Below are positions 10,634 to 21,196 of a stretch of DNA of 64,000 nucleotides, piece by piece. Source of the stretch: Nitrospira sp. (GTDB lineage Bacteria; Nitrospirota; Nitrospiria; Nitrospirales; Nitrospiraceae); NCBI GenBank assembly GCA_020846195.1, contig JADLEJ010000022.1, positions 1 to 64,000 on the forward strand, read 5' to 3'. Below the pieces are notes generated by a model that was not told where the DNA came from, did no database searches, and was given only the letters and a program-made list of their open reading frames with translations. Positions within the stretch are counted from its first letter, which is position 1; every line of letters starts with the position of its first letter. A program made the translations under genes and the position numbers.

Positions 10634-13600
10634 GTGACGTCGCACGTCTTTATCGACCGGCCGATCATGGCATCGGTGGTGTCCATCGTTATTGTCGTGA
10701 TGGGTCTGCTCGCCCTGCAGTTTTTGCCGGTTGCGCAGTTTCCCGAAATCACCCCTCCGGTGGTGCAGATCGATGCCGACTATCCGGGGGCCAGCGCGGA
10801 GGTGGCCGCCGAAGCGGTCGCCCGCCCGATCGAGGTGATGCTGCCGGGCATCGACAATCTGCTCTATTTCGAGTCGACCAGCAGCAACGACGGCCATGTG
10901 ACCATCAAGCTGACGTTCGAGATCGGGACCAATCCCGACATTGCCCAAGTGCAGACCCAGAACCGTGAAAAGCTGGCGGAGCCGCAGCTGCCGACGGAAG
11001 TGATCCGCCAGGGCGTGTCCGTTAAAAAGATGTCTCCCGACCTCGTGGCGGTCATCGTGCTGAAGTCCACAGACCCCCGCCACGACGCTGTATTCCTCTC
11101 AAACTATGCCACGCTGCGTGTCGTCGACGATCTCAAGCGAGTCAAGGGCGTGGGCGACGCGGAGGTGTTTGGCCAGCAGAATTACAGTATGCGGATCATT
11201 CTCAATCCGCCGCAAATGGCGAAGTTCGGCTTGATCCCGAGCGACATCTCCACGATCATCCGCGAGCAGAATCGCGATTATCCCGCCGGGACTGTTGGGC
11301 GGGAACCGGCGCCGAAAGGCACCGAGCTGACGATTCCGATCATCTCGAAAGGCCGGTTGACCGATGTGAAGGATTTCGAGGAACTGATCGTGCGGGCCCT
11401 GCCGGACGGCTCGACGGTGCGACTCAAGGATGTCGCGCGCATCGAGCTGGGCGCCCAGTCGTATTCGCTGGAGGGTCGCTGGAACAGCACGCCCACAACC
11501 TTCATCCTGACGTTTCTGTCGCCGGGGGCCAACGCGCTGGACACCATCCGCCGCGCCCGCGAGCAGATGGATGAGCTGGCCAAAAGTTTCCCGGCCGGCG
11601 TGTCCTACGACATTCCCTACGACACCACGCGATTCATTGAGGTGTCGATCAAGGAAGTGGTGAAGACGCTGGCGGAAGCCATGGTCCTGGTCGTCCTGGT
11701 CGTCTATGTCTTTCTCCAGAGCTGGCGGGCCACCATTATTCCCGCCGTGGCGGTGCCGGTGTCGTTGATCGGCACGTTCATCGGACTCTCCGCGCTGGGA
11801 TTCTCCGTCAACACCATCACCCTCTTCGGGATGGTCCTGGCCATCGGGATCGTGGTCGACGACGCGATTGTCGTGGTCGAAAACGTCGAGCGCCATATGC
11901 GCGAAGGCCGCGTGTCGGCCAAGATCGCCGCCAAGCGGGCAATGAACGAGGTGACGTCTCCGATCATCGCCATCGTGCTGGTGCTGGTCTCGGTCTTTGT
12001 GCCGGTCGGATTTGTCGGCGGGATTACCGGCGCGCTCTACAAACAGTTTGCCGCGACGATCGCCATTTCGGTGACCGTGTCCGGGTTTGTGGCGCTGACC
12101 TTGAGCCCGGCCCTGTGCGCCATGGTGCTGCTCCCGCATCATGAAGCGCGCGGCGGATTCTGGGCCTTCTTCGACCGGAACTTCGGGCGCACGGAACGGG
12201 GATTTTCCCGCATAGTCGGCTTGTTCCTGGCCCGGCCGGTCATCGTCATGCTGCTCTTCGGCTCGCTGCTGGCCATGTCCGCCGGGCTGTTCAAGGCCTT
12301 GCCGAAAAGCTTTCTTCCCGAAGAAGACCAGGGGTATTTCATTGTGGTGGCGCAGTTGCCGGACGGCGCGTCGAAGCAGCGGACCGACGCGGTGCTCGAA
12401 CGGATCGAGCGCTATTTCCAAGGCAATCCCGCGGTGAACTCGACCAATGCCTTGTCCGGCCAGAACTTTGTGTTCGGCACACGCGGAGCGAACGCGGCGA
12501 CCATGTTTGTGCCGCTTGTGCGCTGGGACGAGCGGCCCGAGCCGCAGAGCCATGCCAAGGCGCTGGTCGGTGCGGCCTATGCGGAGTTCGCCAAAATCCC
12601 TGAAGCGCTGATCCTGGCTTTCAATGCGCCGGCGATTCAAGGCGTGGGATCGGTCGGGGGATTTTCCGCGCAGTTGCAAGATCCCAGCAGCGGAGACTTC
12701 AAGAAGTTCGCCGCGGTGGCGCAGCAGTTCGTCGAACGGGCGCAGCAGGACCCGGCGATCGGCCGGGTCGGGACGAATTTCCGCGTCTCCTCTCCCCGGC
12801 TGTATGTCAATGTGAATCGGGAACGGGCGAAGGCGCTGGGGATTCCGATCTCCGACATCTTCGATACGCTGCAGGCCTACTTCGGCAATTTCTACATCAA
12901 CGACTTTGTGAAATTCGGCCGCGTGTACCATGTGCAGACCGAAGCCGAAGCGGAATACCGGGCCACTCCCCAGGATTTGTCGAAGATCTATGTGCGCGCG
13001 CAAACCGCTCAAGGCGCGAATATGATCACGCTCGATACGGTTGTGACGCCGGAGTATAAGAGCGGGCCGGATCCGGTGAATCACTTCAACGGCTACAATA
13101 CGGCGCTGGTGCTGGGCGCGGCGGCTCCAGGCTACAGCTCGGGGCAGGCGCTCGAAGCGCTGGATCGCATCGGCAAAGAGGTGCTGGAGCCGCAGGGCTA
13201 TGCGATCGACTACAGCAACATTTCGTTTCAGGAGCGCCGGGTGGGCGGCCAGTCCAATATTGTGTTTGTGGTCGGGCTCTTGATGGTGTTTCTGGTCCTG
13301 GCCGCGCAGTTCGAGAGCTGGGTCGTTCCCTTTGCCGTGATCCTGTCCGTTCCGTTTGCGATTTTCGGCGCGCTCGTTGCCGTCTTCCTGCGCGGATTTG
13401 AAAACGACATCTACTTCCAGATCGGGCTGGTGACCTTGATCGGTCTCTCGGCGAAAAACGCGATTCTGATCGTCGAGTTCGCCAACTCACGCTATGAGGC
13501 CGGTATTCCATTGCTGGAGGCGGCGAAGGAAGCGGCGAAACTCCGATTCCGTCCCATCATCATGACCTCGATGGCGTTTATTTTCGGGATGGTTCCCCTG

Positions 13601-13813
13601 GTCATTGCGCAGGGAGCCGGCGCGTCCAGCCGCCAGTCTATCGGCACGGGCGTCATGGGCGGCATGCTCGCAGCGACTTTTCTGGCGATCTTCTTCGTCC
13701 CGCTCTTTTATGTCGTCACTCGCCGGCTGGCCCGGCGCCGGGCGTCCGAGCGGGTGGAGCATGAAGATCCCCCCTTGCCACCTTCATCGGAGGATCAGCC
13801 CCATCATGCGTAA
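10634..13813 (+). CDS. RND efflux inner-membrane transporter (AcrB/MexF-like HAE1)
   Basis: FIDRPIMASVVSIVIVVMGLLAL, GIVVDDAIVVVENVERHM, 1059 aa. Confidence 0.95.
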   Translation: MTSHVFIDRPIMASVVSIVIVVMGLLALQFLPVAQFPEITPPVVQIDADYPGASAEVAAEAVARPIEVMLPGIDNLLYFESTSSNDGHVTIKLTFEIGTNPDIAQVQTQNREKLAEPQLPTEVIRQGVSVKKMSPDLVAVIVLKSTDPRHDAVFLSNYATLRVVDDLKRVKGVGDAEVFGQQNYSMRIILNPPQMAKFGLIPSDISTIIREQNRDYPAGTVGREPAPKGTELTIPIISKGRLTDVKDFEELIVRALPDGSTVRLKDVARIELGAQSYSLEGRWNSTPTTFILTFLSPGANALDTIRRAREQMDELAKSFPAGVSYDIPYDTTRFIEVSIKEVVKTLAEAMVLVVLVVYVFLQSWRATIIPAVAVPVSLIGTFIGLSALGFSVNTITLFGMVLAIGIVVDDAIVVVENVERHMREGRVSAKIAAKRAMNEVTSPIIAIVLVLVSVFVPVGFVGGITGALYKQFAATIAISVTVSGFVALTLSPALCAMVLLPHHEARGGFWAFFDRNFGRTERGFSRIVGLFLARPVIVMLLFGSLLAMSAGLFKALPKSFLPEEDQGYFIVVAQLPDGASKQRTDAVLERIERYFQGNPAVNSTNALSGQNFVFGTRGANAATMFVPLVRWDERPEPQSHAKALVGAAYAEFAKIPEALILAFNAPAIQGVGSVGGFSAQLQDPSSGDFKKFAAVAQQFVERAQQDPAIGRVGTNFRVSSPRLYVNVNRERAKALGIPISDIFDTLQAYFGNFYINDFVKFGRVYHVQTEAEAEYRATPQDLSKIYVRAQTAQGANMITLDTVVTPEYKSGPDPVNHFNGYNTALVLGAAAPGYSSGQALEALDRIGKEVLEPQGYAIDYSNISFQERRVGGQSNIVFVVGLLMVFLVLAAQFESWVVPFAVILSVPFAIFGALVAVFLRGFENDIYFQIGLVTLIGLSAKNAILIVEFANSRYEAGIPLLEAAKEAAKLRFRPIIMTSMAFIFGMVPLVIAQGAGASSRQSIGTGVMGGMLAATFLAIFFVPLFYVVTRRLARRRASERVEHEDPPLPPSSEDQPHHA

Positions 13814-15221
13814 GCCACTGGCTCTTGGATTCTCGTTGCTGTTCGCATCCTGTGCGGTGGGGCCGGACTATGAGCGGCCCAAGACGGATGCGGGCGAGAC
13901 CTTTCGAATGGCGGAGGCGCCTGCCGACGCGCCGTCGCTGGCCAATCTGGCCTGGTGGGAGCTGTTGAAAGACGAGCAGCTGCAGGCACTGATCAAGATC
14001 GCGCTGGCCGAAAATAAGGATCTGCAAAAAGCGGTGGCCGCCGTCGAAGAATTCCAAGCCCGCGCGATGACCGCTAAAACAGATTTCTTCCCCAACATCA
14101 CGGCGTCGGCCAGCGCGCCGAATCTCGGGCGGAAATCGAGCTTTCTGTTTCCGGGGTTTGCCAGCCCGTTCAACTACTACCTGCAAGGCAATTTGTCGTG
14201 GGAGCTCGATATCTGGGGGCGCATCCGGCGATCGAACGAGGCGGCCCGCGCGGATCTTCTCTCGAAAGAAGAAAACCGGCGCGCGGTGGTGCTGCAGCTG
14301 GTGAGCGGCGTGGCTGAAAGTTATTTCAATCTGTTGCAGTTCGACGACCAGCTCGATGTCGCGAGGCGGACGCTGCATACCTGGGAAGAATCGGTGCGCA
14401 TCGCCCAAGCCCGGCTCAAGCAGGGCATGACGTCTCGGTTGGACACCGATCAATTCGAGGCGGAACGGGCCAACGCGGCGGCGCGGGCGGCGGAACTCGA
14501 ACGGCAGATGGTGCAGGCGGAAAACCAGCTGAGTGTGCTGCTCGGCCGGAAACCCTTTGCCATTCCACGCGGCCGGTTGCTGAACGATCAGATGGTGCCG
14601 CCGTCGGTTCCCGCCGGGCTTCCCTCGGAGCTGCTGCAGCGGCGCCCGGACCTGCTCGACGCGGAACAGCAATTGGCGGCAGCCACGGCGCGCATCGGCG
14701 CGGCCAAGGCGGAGCGGTTTCCCAAGATCACGCTGACGGGATTGCTTGGTGCGGCGAGCCCGCAGCTCTCGAAACTGTTTGATGATCCCGCGTCGTTCGG
14801 TGTCGGAGGGATGGGGCTGGCCGCGCCGCTGTTGAATGCGTCGGTGCTCGGGTTTCAGCAGGAAGCCATTGAGGCGCAAGCCAGACAAGCGCTGGCGCAG
14901 TATGAGAAGACCGTGCTGACGGCGTTCCGGGAAGTGGAAGACTCGCTCGTCGCGGTGCGGACCGCGCGGGTGCAGAGCGAGGCGCAGATGCAGCAAGTCG
15001 CGGCGCTGCAATCGGCGCTGAAGCTGGCGGATCTGCGCTATAAGGGCGGGCTGGCCAATTATCTCGATGTGCTGGTTGCCCGGAGAAACCTGTTCGAGGC
15101 CGAGCTGGCGTTGACGGGAACGCGCCGCTTGCATGTGGTGTCGGTCGTGCAGTTGTATAAAGCGCTGGGCGGCGGCTGGTCGCCCGAGATGGATCGAAAA
15201 CCGGACTCCAGAAAAAGCTGA
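13806..15221 (+). CDS. RND efflux outer-membrane factor (OprM/NodT-like)
   Basis: MRKPLALGFSLLFASCAVGPDYERP lipoprotein start; TolC-like repeats; overlaps upstream gene by 8 nt. Confidence 0.92.
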   Translation: MRKPLALGFSLLFASCAVGPDYERPKTDAGETFRMAEAPADAPSLANLAWWELLKDEQLQALIKIALAENKDLQKAVAAVEEFQARAMTAKTDFFPNITASASAPNLGRKSSFLFPGFASPFNYYLQGNLSWELDIWGRIRRSNEAARADLLSKEENRRAVVLQLVSGVAESYFNLLQFDDQLDVARRTLHTWEESVRIAQARLKQGMTSRLDTDQFEAERANAAARAAELERQMVQAENQLSVLLGRKPFAIPRGRLLNDQMVPPSVPAGLPSELLQRRPDLLDAEQQLAAATARIGAAKAERFPKITLTGLLGAASPQLSKLFDDPASFGVGGMGLAAPLLNASVLGFQQEAIEAQARQALAQYEKTVLTAFREVEDSLVAVRTARVQSEAQMQQVAALQSALKLADLRYKGGLANYLDVLVARRNLFEAELALTGTRRLHVVSVVQLYKALGGGWSPEMDRKPDSRKS

Positions 15222-15226
15222 CGGCC

Positions 15227-15832
15227 ATGAAAAAACTCGCTGCGACTCAGGTGCCGATTCATGAGCTTCTCGCGCGCCGATGGAGCCCGAGAGCGTTCGC
15301 TGAACGGCCTGTCGAACCGGATAAACTCGTCAGCCTGTTCGAGGCGGCGCGCTGGGCGCCATCGTCGAGCAATGAGCAGCCTTGGCGGTTCGTCGTCGCC
15401 ACGAAAGACGACCGGGCGGCGTACAATCGCCTGCTGGCGTGCCTGTTGGAAGGCAACCGAAAGTGGGCGCTCCACGCGCCGGTGCTGATCCTGTCCGCGG
15501 CGAGCACGACCTTCGAAGAGAACGCGAAGCCGAATCTGCACGCCTTTCACGACGCCGGAATGGCGCTCGAAAATCTTCTCCTCCAAGCGACGGCGCTGGG
15601 TTTGATCGCGCATCCCATGGCGGGGTTCGATCATAAACAGGCCCGCGTGGATCTTCAGATCCCTTCCGGGTTCGAGCCGGTCGCCATGGTGGCGGTGGGC
15701 TATCCCGGCGAGGCCACTCTCTTGCCTGACCATCTTCAGCAGCGCGAGGCGAATCCTCGGGAACGCAACCCGCTGACCGAGCTCGTTTACGCGGGACAAT
15801 GGGGCATCGCTCTTCCGCTCCGCCGTTCGTAG
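15227..15832 (+). CDS. Nitroreductase family protein
   Basis: LARRWSPRAFAERPVEPDKLVSLFEAARWAPSSSNEQPWRFVV. Confidence 0.9.
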   Translation: MKKLAATQVPIHELLARRWSPRAFAERPVEPDKLVSLFEAARWAPSSSNEQPWRFVVATKDDRAAYNRLLACLLEGNRKWALHAPVLILSAASTTFEENAKPNLHAFHDAGMALENLLLQATALGLIAHPMAGFDHKQARVDLQIPSGFEPVAMVAVGYPGEATLLPDHLQQREANPRERNPLTELVYAGQWGIALPLRRS

Positions 15833-15843
15833 GGGGTGCCCCA

Positions 15844-16575
15844 GTGGCTCCGTTACACAGCAAGGTCGCAATAATAACCGGCGCATCGAGTGGGATCGGT
15901 CAAGCGATCGCGGAACGGCTTGCGGCGGATGGGGCCATGGTCGCGGTGAATTATCTTCGGAACGAGAGCAAGGCGCGCGCGGTGGTCGCCGGCATTCGGG
16001 CGAAAGGCGGGACCGCGGTTGCGGTACAAGCCGACATGAGCGTGATGGCGGATGCGCGGCGGTTGATAGCGGATGCTGTTGCGCAATTCGGCCGCCTGGA
16101 CATTCTGGTCAACAACGCGGGGAAGTTCGCGCCGAAGCCGCTGGCGGACACGACCGAGGCGGATTTCGATGCCTTGATGAATCTGCATGCCAAGGGTCCC
16201 TACTTTGCGATGCAGGAAGCAGCGAAGGCGATGCGCGATCACGGGCGTATCGTGAATATTTCCAGCGCGGGGACGAAGCTGCACTATTACGGCGCGACGG
16301 CGTATCTGGGCAGCCGCGGAGCGCTTGAACAATTCACGCAGGGGATTGCGCAAGAGCTGGCGCCGCGCGGGATTACGGTCAATACGGTTGCGCCTGGTTT
16401 CACGGACACAGGGGTGTTGACGGATGCCTACAAGAAGATGGGGATCGAGGCGTCTCCGTTCAAACGATTAGGTCTGCCGCAAGATATTGCGGATGTTGTC
16501 GCCTTCCTTGTGAGTGAGCAGGCCCGGTGGTTGACGGGACAGACGATTCAGGCCGGCGGCGGGATCGTGATGTAG
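15844..16575 (+). CDS. SDR family oxidoreductase
   Basis: TGASSGIG, NNAG, YLGSRGALEQF (active Y variant context), GTG start. Confidence 0.88.
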   Translation: MAPLHSKVAIITGASSGIGQAIAERLAADGAMVAVNYLRNESKARAVVAGIRAKGGTAVAVQADMSVMADARRLIADAVAQFGRLDILVNNAGKFAPKPLADTTEADFDALMNLHAKGPYFAMQEAAKAMRDHGRIVNISSAGTKLHYYGATAYLGSRGALEQFTQGIAQELAPRGITVNTVAPGFTDTGVLTDAYKKMGIEASPFKRLGLPQDIADVVAFLVSEQARWLTGQTIQAGGGIVM

Positions 16576-16741
16576 GCGATTGCGACTGCAATCTTTGGCC
16601 AAGCCGGTGCGGTACAATGCGGTGACGCCGGAGCAGTATCGAGGATTCGGGTTTCCCGCCCTCTTGACGTTTGGGGCATGGCTGGCGCAGAACAAGACCC
16701 GCATTCCCCTGACCTAACGACAATCAGACAAAGGAGCGAGC

Positions 16742-17128
16742 ATGGTACGGCAGAATGTTTCCACCGGCGGTCCTTGGGAAGCCAAGATCGGCTATTCACG
16801 CGCAGTCCGGGTCGGCGCGCATGTGTCGGTGTCCGGCTCCACGGCGATGACGCCAGGCGGCCTGGTCGGCAAGGGCGATCCCTATGCGCAGACGATTCAG
16901 ACGTTCAAGACTATCGAAGCGGCGCTCCGGCAAGCCGGGGTCTCGCTGGCCGATGTGGTCCGGACCAGAATCTATATGGCCAATATCGATCAATGGCAGG
17001 AAGTCGGCCGGGCGCATGGAGAAGTCTTTGGGACTATCAGGCCGGCGACGACGATGGTGGAGGTCAAACGCTTGATCGATCCGGATATGCTGGTCGAGAT
17101 TGAGGCGGATGCCATTGCGCCGCACTAG
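16742..17128 (+). CDS. RidA family protein
   Basis: SRAVRVGAHVSVSGSTAM...VVRTRIYMANIDQWQEVGRAHGEVFGTIRPATTMVEV. Confidence 0.88.
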   Translation: MVRQNVSTGGPWEAKIGYSRAVRVGAHVSVSGSTAMTPGGLVGKGDPYAQTIQTFKTIEAALRQAGVSLADVVRTRIYMANIDQWQEVGRAHGEVFGTIRPATTMVEVKRLIDPDMLVEIEADAIAPH

Positions 17129-17159
17129 CTAGTGGGTTTGCCGCGAGTGCTTCTTATCT

Positions 17160-17819
17160 ATGCAGGGATCAGCCTCAGCCATCCGGTATCTCTCACGCGT
17201 AGATCCAGTGATGCGCCGGTTGATCCGCGACGTGGGGCTGTTCGCGCTTGCACCGAAAAGTCGCCGCACGCCGTTTGAATCGCTGGCCAGGGCGATTGCA
17301 CTTCAACAGCTCCATGAACAAGCCGCTAACAGTATTCTCAAGCGGTTCATCGCGCTCTTTCCCGGCCGTCGCTTTCCCCGTCCTGAAGATCTACTCGCGG
17401 CGGAGAGCGATGCGATCAGAGGCGCGGGTTTTTCCCGCGCGAAAGTGGCCGCGTTGCGCGACCTGGCGGCGAAGACTCTCGATGGGACGGTTCCGACGAG
17501 TCGTGCGATCAAGTCGCTCGACGACGATGCGATTGTCGAACGGTTGATCGAGGTCCGGGGCATCGGCCGCTGGACGGTCGAGATGCTGCTGATTTTCCAG
17601 TTGGGTCGGCCCGATGTCTTGCCCGTCGATGATTTCGGTGTGCGCAACGGGTTTCGCCTCGCCTATCGCCGTCGCACGATGCCGACACCCAAGGAACTGT
17701 TGCGCTACGGCGAGCGGTGGAAGCCCTATCGCACCGCGGCGGCCTGGTATCTCTGGCGCGCGGTCGATTTGGCCAAGAAGACGCCGCCGGTGCCGGGTGT
17801 GGCATCGACATCGCCCTGA
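17160..17819 (+). CDS. DNA-3-methyladenine glycosylase II (AlkA-like, HhH-GPD)
   Basis: HhH-GPD motif LIEVRGIGRWTVEMLLIFQLGRPDVLPVDDFGVRNGF. Confidence 0.9.
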   Translation: MQGSASAIRYLSRVDPVMRRLIRDVGLFALAPKSRRTPFESLARAIALQQLHEQAANSILKRFIALFPGRRFPRPEDLLAAESDAIRGAGFSRAKVAALRDLAAKTLDGTVPTSRAIKSLDDDAIVERLIEVRGIGRWTVEMLLIFQLGRPDVLPVDDFGVRNGFRLAYRRRTMPTPKELLRYGERWKPYRTAAAWYLWRAVDLAKKTPPVPGVASTSP

Positions 17820-17847
17820 TCGCGGATGTGGATGGAGTACCAGGAAC

Positions 17848-18723
17848 ATGGCTGATCCGAAGAAACGGTTGAACTCGAACGTGCCGGGGAATTTCTATGT
17901 GGATTCGACCTGCATCGATTGCGATGCCTGCCGGCAGTTGGCCCCTGCCAGTTTCGATGAGGCCGGAGACTATTCGACCGTCACGCGACAACCGCAGACC
18001 GAAGAGGACACGATGCAGGCCTATCAAGCGCTGGTGGCCTGCCCGGTCGGCTCCATCGGCACGGAGCGAAGCGACCCGGCGGTACTGAAGGCGGCAAAAG
18101 ACAGTTTCCCGCTTCGCCTGACCGAGCAGGTGTACTACTGCGGATTCAATTCGGAGAAATCGTTCGGCGCCAATAGTTTCTTTGTGCGGCATCCGGACGG
18201 CAACTGGCTGATCGATTCCCCGCGATACCTCAAGCACCTGGTGGACGCCTATGCCAGGTTAGGCGGTGTGCGATACATCTTCCTGACGCATGAAGACGAC
18301 GTGGCGGATGCGGCGGCCTACGCGCGGCATTTCGGCGCAGAGCGGATCATCCACCGCGAAGATGCCGCGGCCATGCCGGACGCGGAGCGGATCATCGATG
18401 GCTGGGACCCGGTCCGCCTGGCCCCTCAGTTCGAGCTGATCCCGGTGCCGGGCCATACGGCGGGCAGTTGCGCGCTGCTGTATGACGGGCGCATCCTCTT
18501 TACCGGCGATCATCTCTGGTGGGAACCGAAGGCCGGACGATTGGGTGCGCCCAGGCAACTGGTGTGGGACGAGGGGCATCTCTTGCAGTCGATTGAACGG
18601 CTGCTCCCCTATCGAATCGAATGGGTCTTGGCCGGCCATGGCCATCGCGTGCAACTCGATCCGGAGGCGATGCGGCACGAACTCACGGCATTGCTGGCAA
18701 GACGGTCGTTACGGCAGGAATGA
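17848..18723 (+). CDS. Single-cluster ferredoxin domain fused to metallo-beta-lactamase fold
   Basis: CIDCDACRQLAP...CPVGSI then NSFFVRHPDGNWLIDSPR...FLTHEDDVADA...PVPGHTAGSCALLYDGRILFTGDHLW. Confidence 0.85.
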   Translation: MADPKKRLNSNVPGNFYVDSTCIDCDACRQLAPASFDEAGDYSTVTRQPQTEEDTMQAYQALVACPVGSIGTERSDPAVLKAAKDSFPLRLTEQVYYCGFNSEKSFGANSFFVRHPDGNWLIDSPRYLKHLVDAYARLGGVRYIFLTHEDDVADAAAYARHFGAERIIHREDAAAMPDAERIIDGWDPVRLAPQFELIPVPGHTAGSCALLYDGRILFTGDHLWWEPKAGRLGAPRQLVWDEGHLLQSIERLLPYRIEWVLAGHGHRVQLDPEAMRHELTALLARRSLRQE

Positions 18724-18846
18724 GCCGGTATGGGTTGCGGGCCAGGTATGAAACGGATTTCATGCGAGGGAAGATGGAAGCAGTGTATAACGATAGGCTG
18801 GAAGCTGTGGGGTTCCTGTGTGTGAAAAGGATTTGTACGGGTAACG

Positions 18847-20481
18847 ATGGCGAATTCCCTCCTTGCGTGGATTGATCGCAATATTCTTTCCTTAGGCCGC
18901 GACATGCGGCTGTCGTATCTGCCGCCGCTCATGGTCTACATGGCGTACGGCATCTCCGGCCTGACTGGCATTGTCGGCACGTTCTTCGTCAAAGACTATC
19001 TGGGTTTGTCCGCGTCGTTTCTGGCGGCGCTCGGATTCTGGGCCGGCATTCCCTGGGCGCTGAAGATGCCGATCGGGCATGCGGTGGATCTTTTGTGGCG
19101 CTGGAAGAGCTGGCTGGTTGGCGTGGGGGCTGGGCTGCTGGCGGTGAGTCTCGGCATCATGGCGGCGCTGATCGGCCATCGCGAGGCGATGACGGCCATC
19201 TTATCGGCGGAAGTCTGGTTTGTGTTGAGCGCGTTGCTCGCGCCCATCGGCTATGTGATTCAGGACGCGGTGGCGGATGCGATGACGGTCGAGGCCGTGC
19301 CGCGGGTCGATGAACGGGGGCAGCCGTTCGATGAACCGACGCGCAAGCTCATGCATACGACGATGCAGACGCTCGGGCGTGTGGCGATTGTGGGCGGCGG
19401 CATTCTGGTGGCAATGATTAATGTGTATGTCTTTAGCGGCACCGAGGGATTGCCGCAGGCGGAGCTGGTTCGACTGTACCAGCAGGTCTATCTAATGGCG
19501 CTGGCGATTCCGTTTGTTTCGGTCCTTGGCGTCGGCGTCGCCTGGGTGCTGCAGCGGCGGCAGAAAGCCGCGCTGATTCAGCAAGGGTTCTCTCGCGAGC
19601 AGGTTGCGCAAATGGTGGATGTTCGGGGCGATGGCAGCGAGGCCACGACCCCCGATTGGTGGGTGCTTGGCGGGAGCCTGGTCTTCGCGTTGTTTACGGT
19701 GATCGTTGGGCTCGGAGGATTTTCCTACAGTGAGGAAATCGTGTTTGCCGGATCGATGGGCATTGTGCTGTTCCTCATGGCGAAACTCATGCACGAGCTG
19801 GAGCCGGACAAGCGATTCACGCTGGTGGGAACTGCGGTGGTCATCTTTATTTTCCGGGCGATTCCCAGCGCCGGTCCTGGCGCGACTTGGTGGATGATCG
19901 ATCAACTGAAGTTCGATCAGCAGTTCCTGTCGATCCTCTCGCTGATCGGGAGCACCTTGACGCTCGCGGGCATGTTTATTTTTCGCCGCTTCATGGCCGA
20001 GCGATCTATTGCGTATGTGGTGGGCTTTCTGACCATCGTCGGAACGGTTCTGACCCTTCCGGTCGTGAGCATGTATTACGGGTTGCATGAATGGACGGCG
20101 CGGATGACCGGCGGGGTTGTCGATGCGCGCTTCATTGCCTTGATCGATACGGCGCTGGAGTCGCCGCTCGGCCAGATCTCCATGATTCCGATGCTGGCCT
20201 GGATCGCCAACTCGGCTCCGGCCAACCTGAAAGCCACGTTCTTCGCTGTCATGGCCTCATTTACGAATCTGGCATTGTCGTTGAGCCAGCTCGGGACGAA
20301 GTATCTGAACGATGCCTACGTGGTGACGCGAGAAGTCCACGATCAGGCGACTGGTGTGGTTCAATCCCCTGCCGACTATAGCCAGCTGGGATCGCTTCTC
20401 GTCGTGCAGTTGTTGTTAGGATTAGCCCTGCCCTTGGCCGCGATTGTTTTTGCGAAAGTGACGCGATTCAAGAGCGCATAG
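18847..20481 (+). CDS. Multi-pass membrane transporter, MFS / folate-biopterin-transporter-like
   Basis: About 12 hydrophobic segments; FWAGIPWALKMPIGHAVDLLWRWKSWLVG loop motif. Confidence 0.6.
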   Translation: MANSLLAWIDRNILSLGRDMRLSYLPPLMVYMAYGISGLTGIVGTFFVKDYLGLSASFLAALGFWAGIPWALKMPIGHAVDLLWRWKSWLVGVGAGLLAVSLGIMAALIGHREAMTAILSAEVWFVLSALLAPIGYVIQDAVADAMTVEAVPRVDERGQPFDEPTRKLMHTTMQTLGRVAIVGGGILVAMINVYVFSGTEGLPQAELVRLYQQVYLMALAIPFVSVLGVGVAWVLQRRQKAALIQQGFSREQVAQMVDVRGDGSEATTPDWWVLGGSLVFALFTVIVGLGGFSYSEEIVFAGSMGIVLFLMAKLMHELEPDKRFTLVGTAVVIFIFRAIPSAGPGATWWMIDQLKFDQQFLSILSLIGSTLTLAGMFIFRRFMAERSIAYVVGFLTIVGTVLTLPVVSMYYGLHEWTARMTGGVVDARFIALIDTALESPLGQISMIPMLAWIANSAPANLKATFFAVMASFTNLALSLSQLGTKYLNDAYVVTREVHDQATGVVQSPADYSQLGSLLVVQLLLGLALPLAAIVFAKVTRFKSA

Positions 20482-20554
20482 CAGGATGTTGAGAAGCGCG
20501 GCGGTTCTCTAGGCTGCGCTCTCGCTTCGTTCAGTTTCTCAACGTCCCTAACTA

Positions 20555-20968
20555 TTAATCGAGCAGTTCTTTGGGGACGTTGCCGCCGTTGTCCGCCAGC
20601 TTCTTGAGCACGGTCTTGTGCAGCCACATGTTCATCTGAGCGGAATCGCCCATTTTGTCGGCCGGGCAGCCGAGTTCTGTCGCAAGAGCCTTGCGGGCGG
20701 TTAAGCTGCTGTCGATCTTGAGGAGTTTAAGCAAGTCGACGATAGACGTCTTCCAATTCAGCTTCTCCGGGTTGGTTTTGGCTAACCCCTCAATCTTGGC
20801 GACCACGTCGACTGACGACATCGCCGCTGGAGGCGGAGCCGACGGTTTGGGCGCGGCGGCATTTGCAGAAGGGGCAGCGGGAGCGGTCGTGGGAGCTGCC
20901 GGGGCTGTGGATGCATGTGCCGATGAGCCAAACCCTAACTTTTCCATAATTGCGCTGAACATTCCCAT
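20555..20968 (-). CDS. DUF3597-type protein
   Basis: MGMFSAIMEKLGFGSSA + Ala/Pro linker + VDVVAKIEGLAKTNPEKLNWKTSIVDLLKLLKIDSSLTARKALATELGCP; AAGGAG SD. Confidence 0.75.
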   Translation of the reverse strand: MGMFSAIMEKLGFGSSAHASTAPAAPTTAPAAPSANAAAPKPSAPPPAAMSSVDVVAKIEGLAKTNPEKLNWKTSIVDLLKLLKIDSSLTARKALATELGCPADKMGDSAQMNMWLHKTVLKKLADNGGNVPKELLD

Positions 20969-21045
20969 AATCACTCCTTACTCACAGGGCATGACGAACC
21001 TGATCGTCGCGCGCTATTTTCAACATTAGGTGGAAATATTGATCG

Positions 21046-21074
21046 ACTGTATCGAGAGCCCCTGTCGATGTCAA
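21046..21074 (-). promoter_or_regulatory. Sigma-70-type promoter for the DUF3597 gene
   Basis: Reverse strand TTGACA-N17-TACAGT. Confidence 0.6.
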
Positions 21075-21196
21075 CCCGTAAGTCGTGGCTGGCTCGGACG
21101 AAACGGAGAAACTTCAGTGGCCTGGCATCTCCTTGACCTGTACGGTATGATGGTCATCTATTGAAATGGCCGAAAGTTAATCTTATCGCAACGAAA

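Noticed and set aside
9143-11083. 646-aa minus-strand ORF
   Set aside because: Antisense to the adaptor and RND genes; composition artefact.
11099-13084. 661-aa minus-strand ORF
   Set aside because: Fully antisense to the RND transporter; low-complexity His/Arg/Asp composition typical of GC-rich antisense frames.
13716-15134. 472-aa minus-strand ORF
   Set aside because: Antisense to the outer-membrane factor gene.
16598-16616. TGGCCAAGCCGGTGCGG as sigma-54 site before RidA gene
   Set aside because: Spacing fits but the -12 element is GTGC rather than TTGC and it is ~130 bp from the start; chance match plausible in GC-rich DNA.
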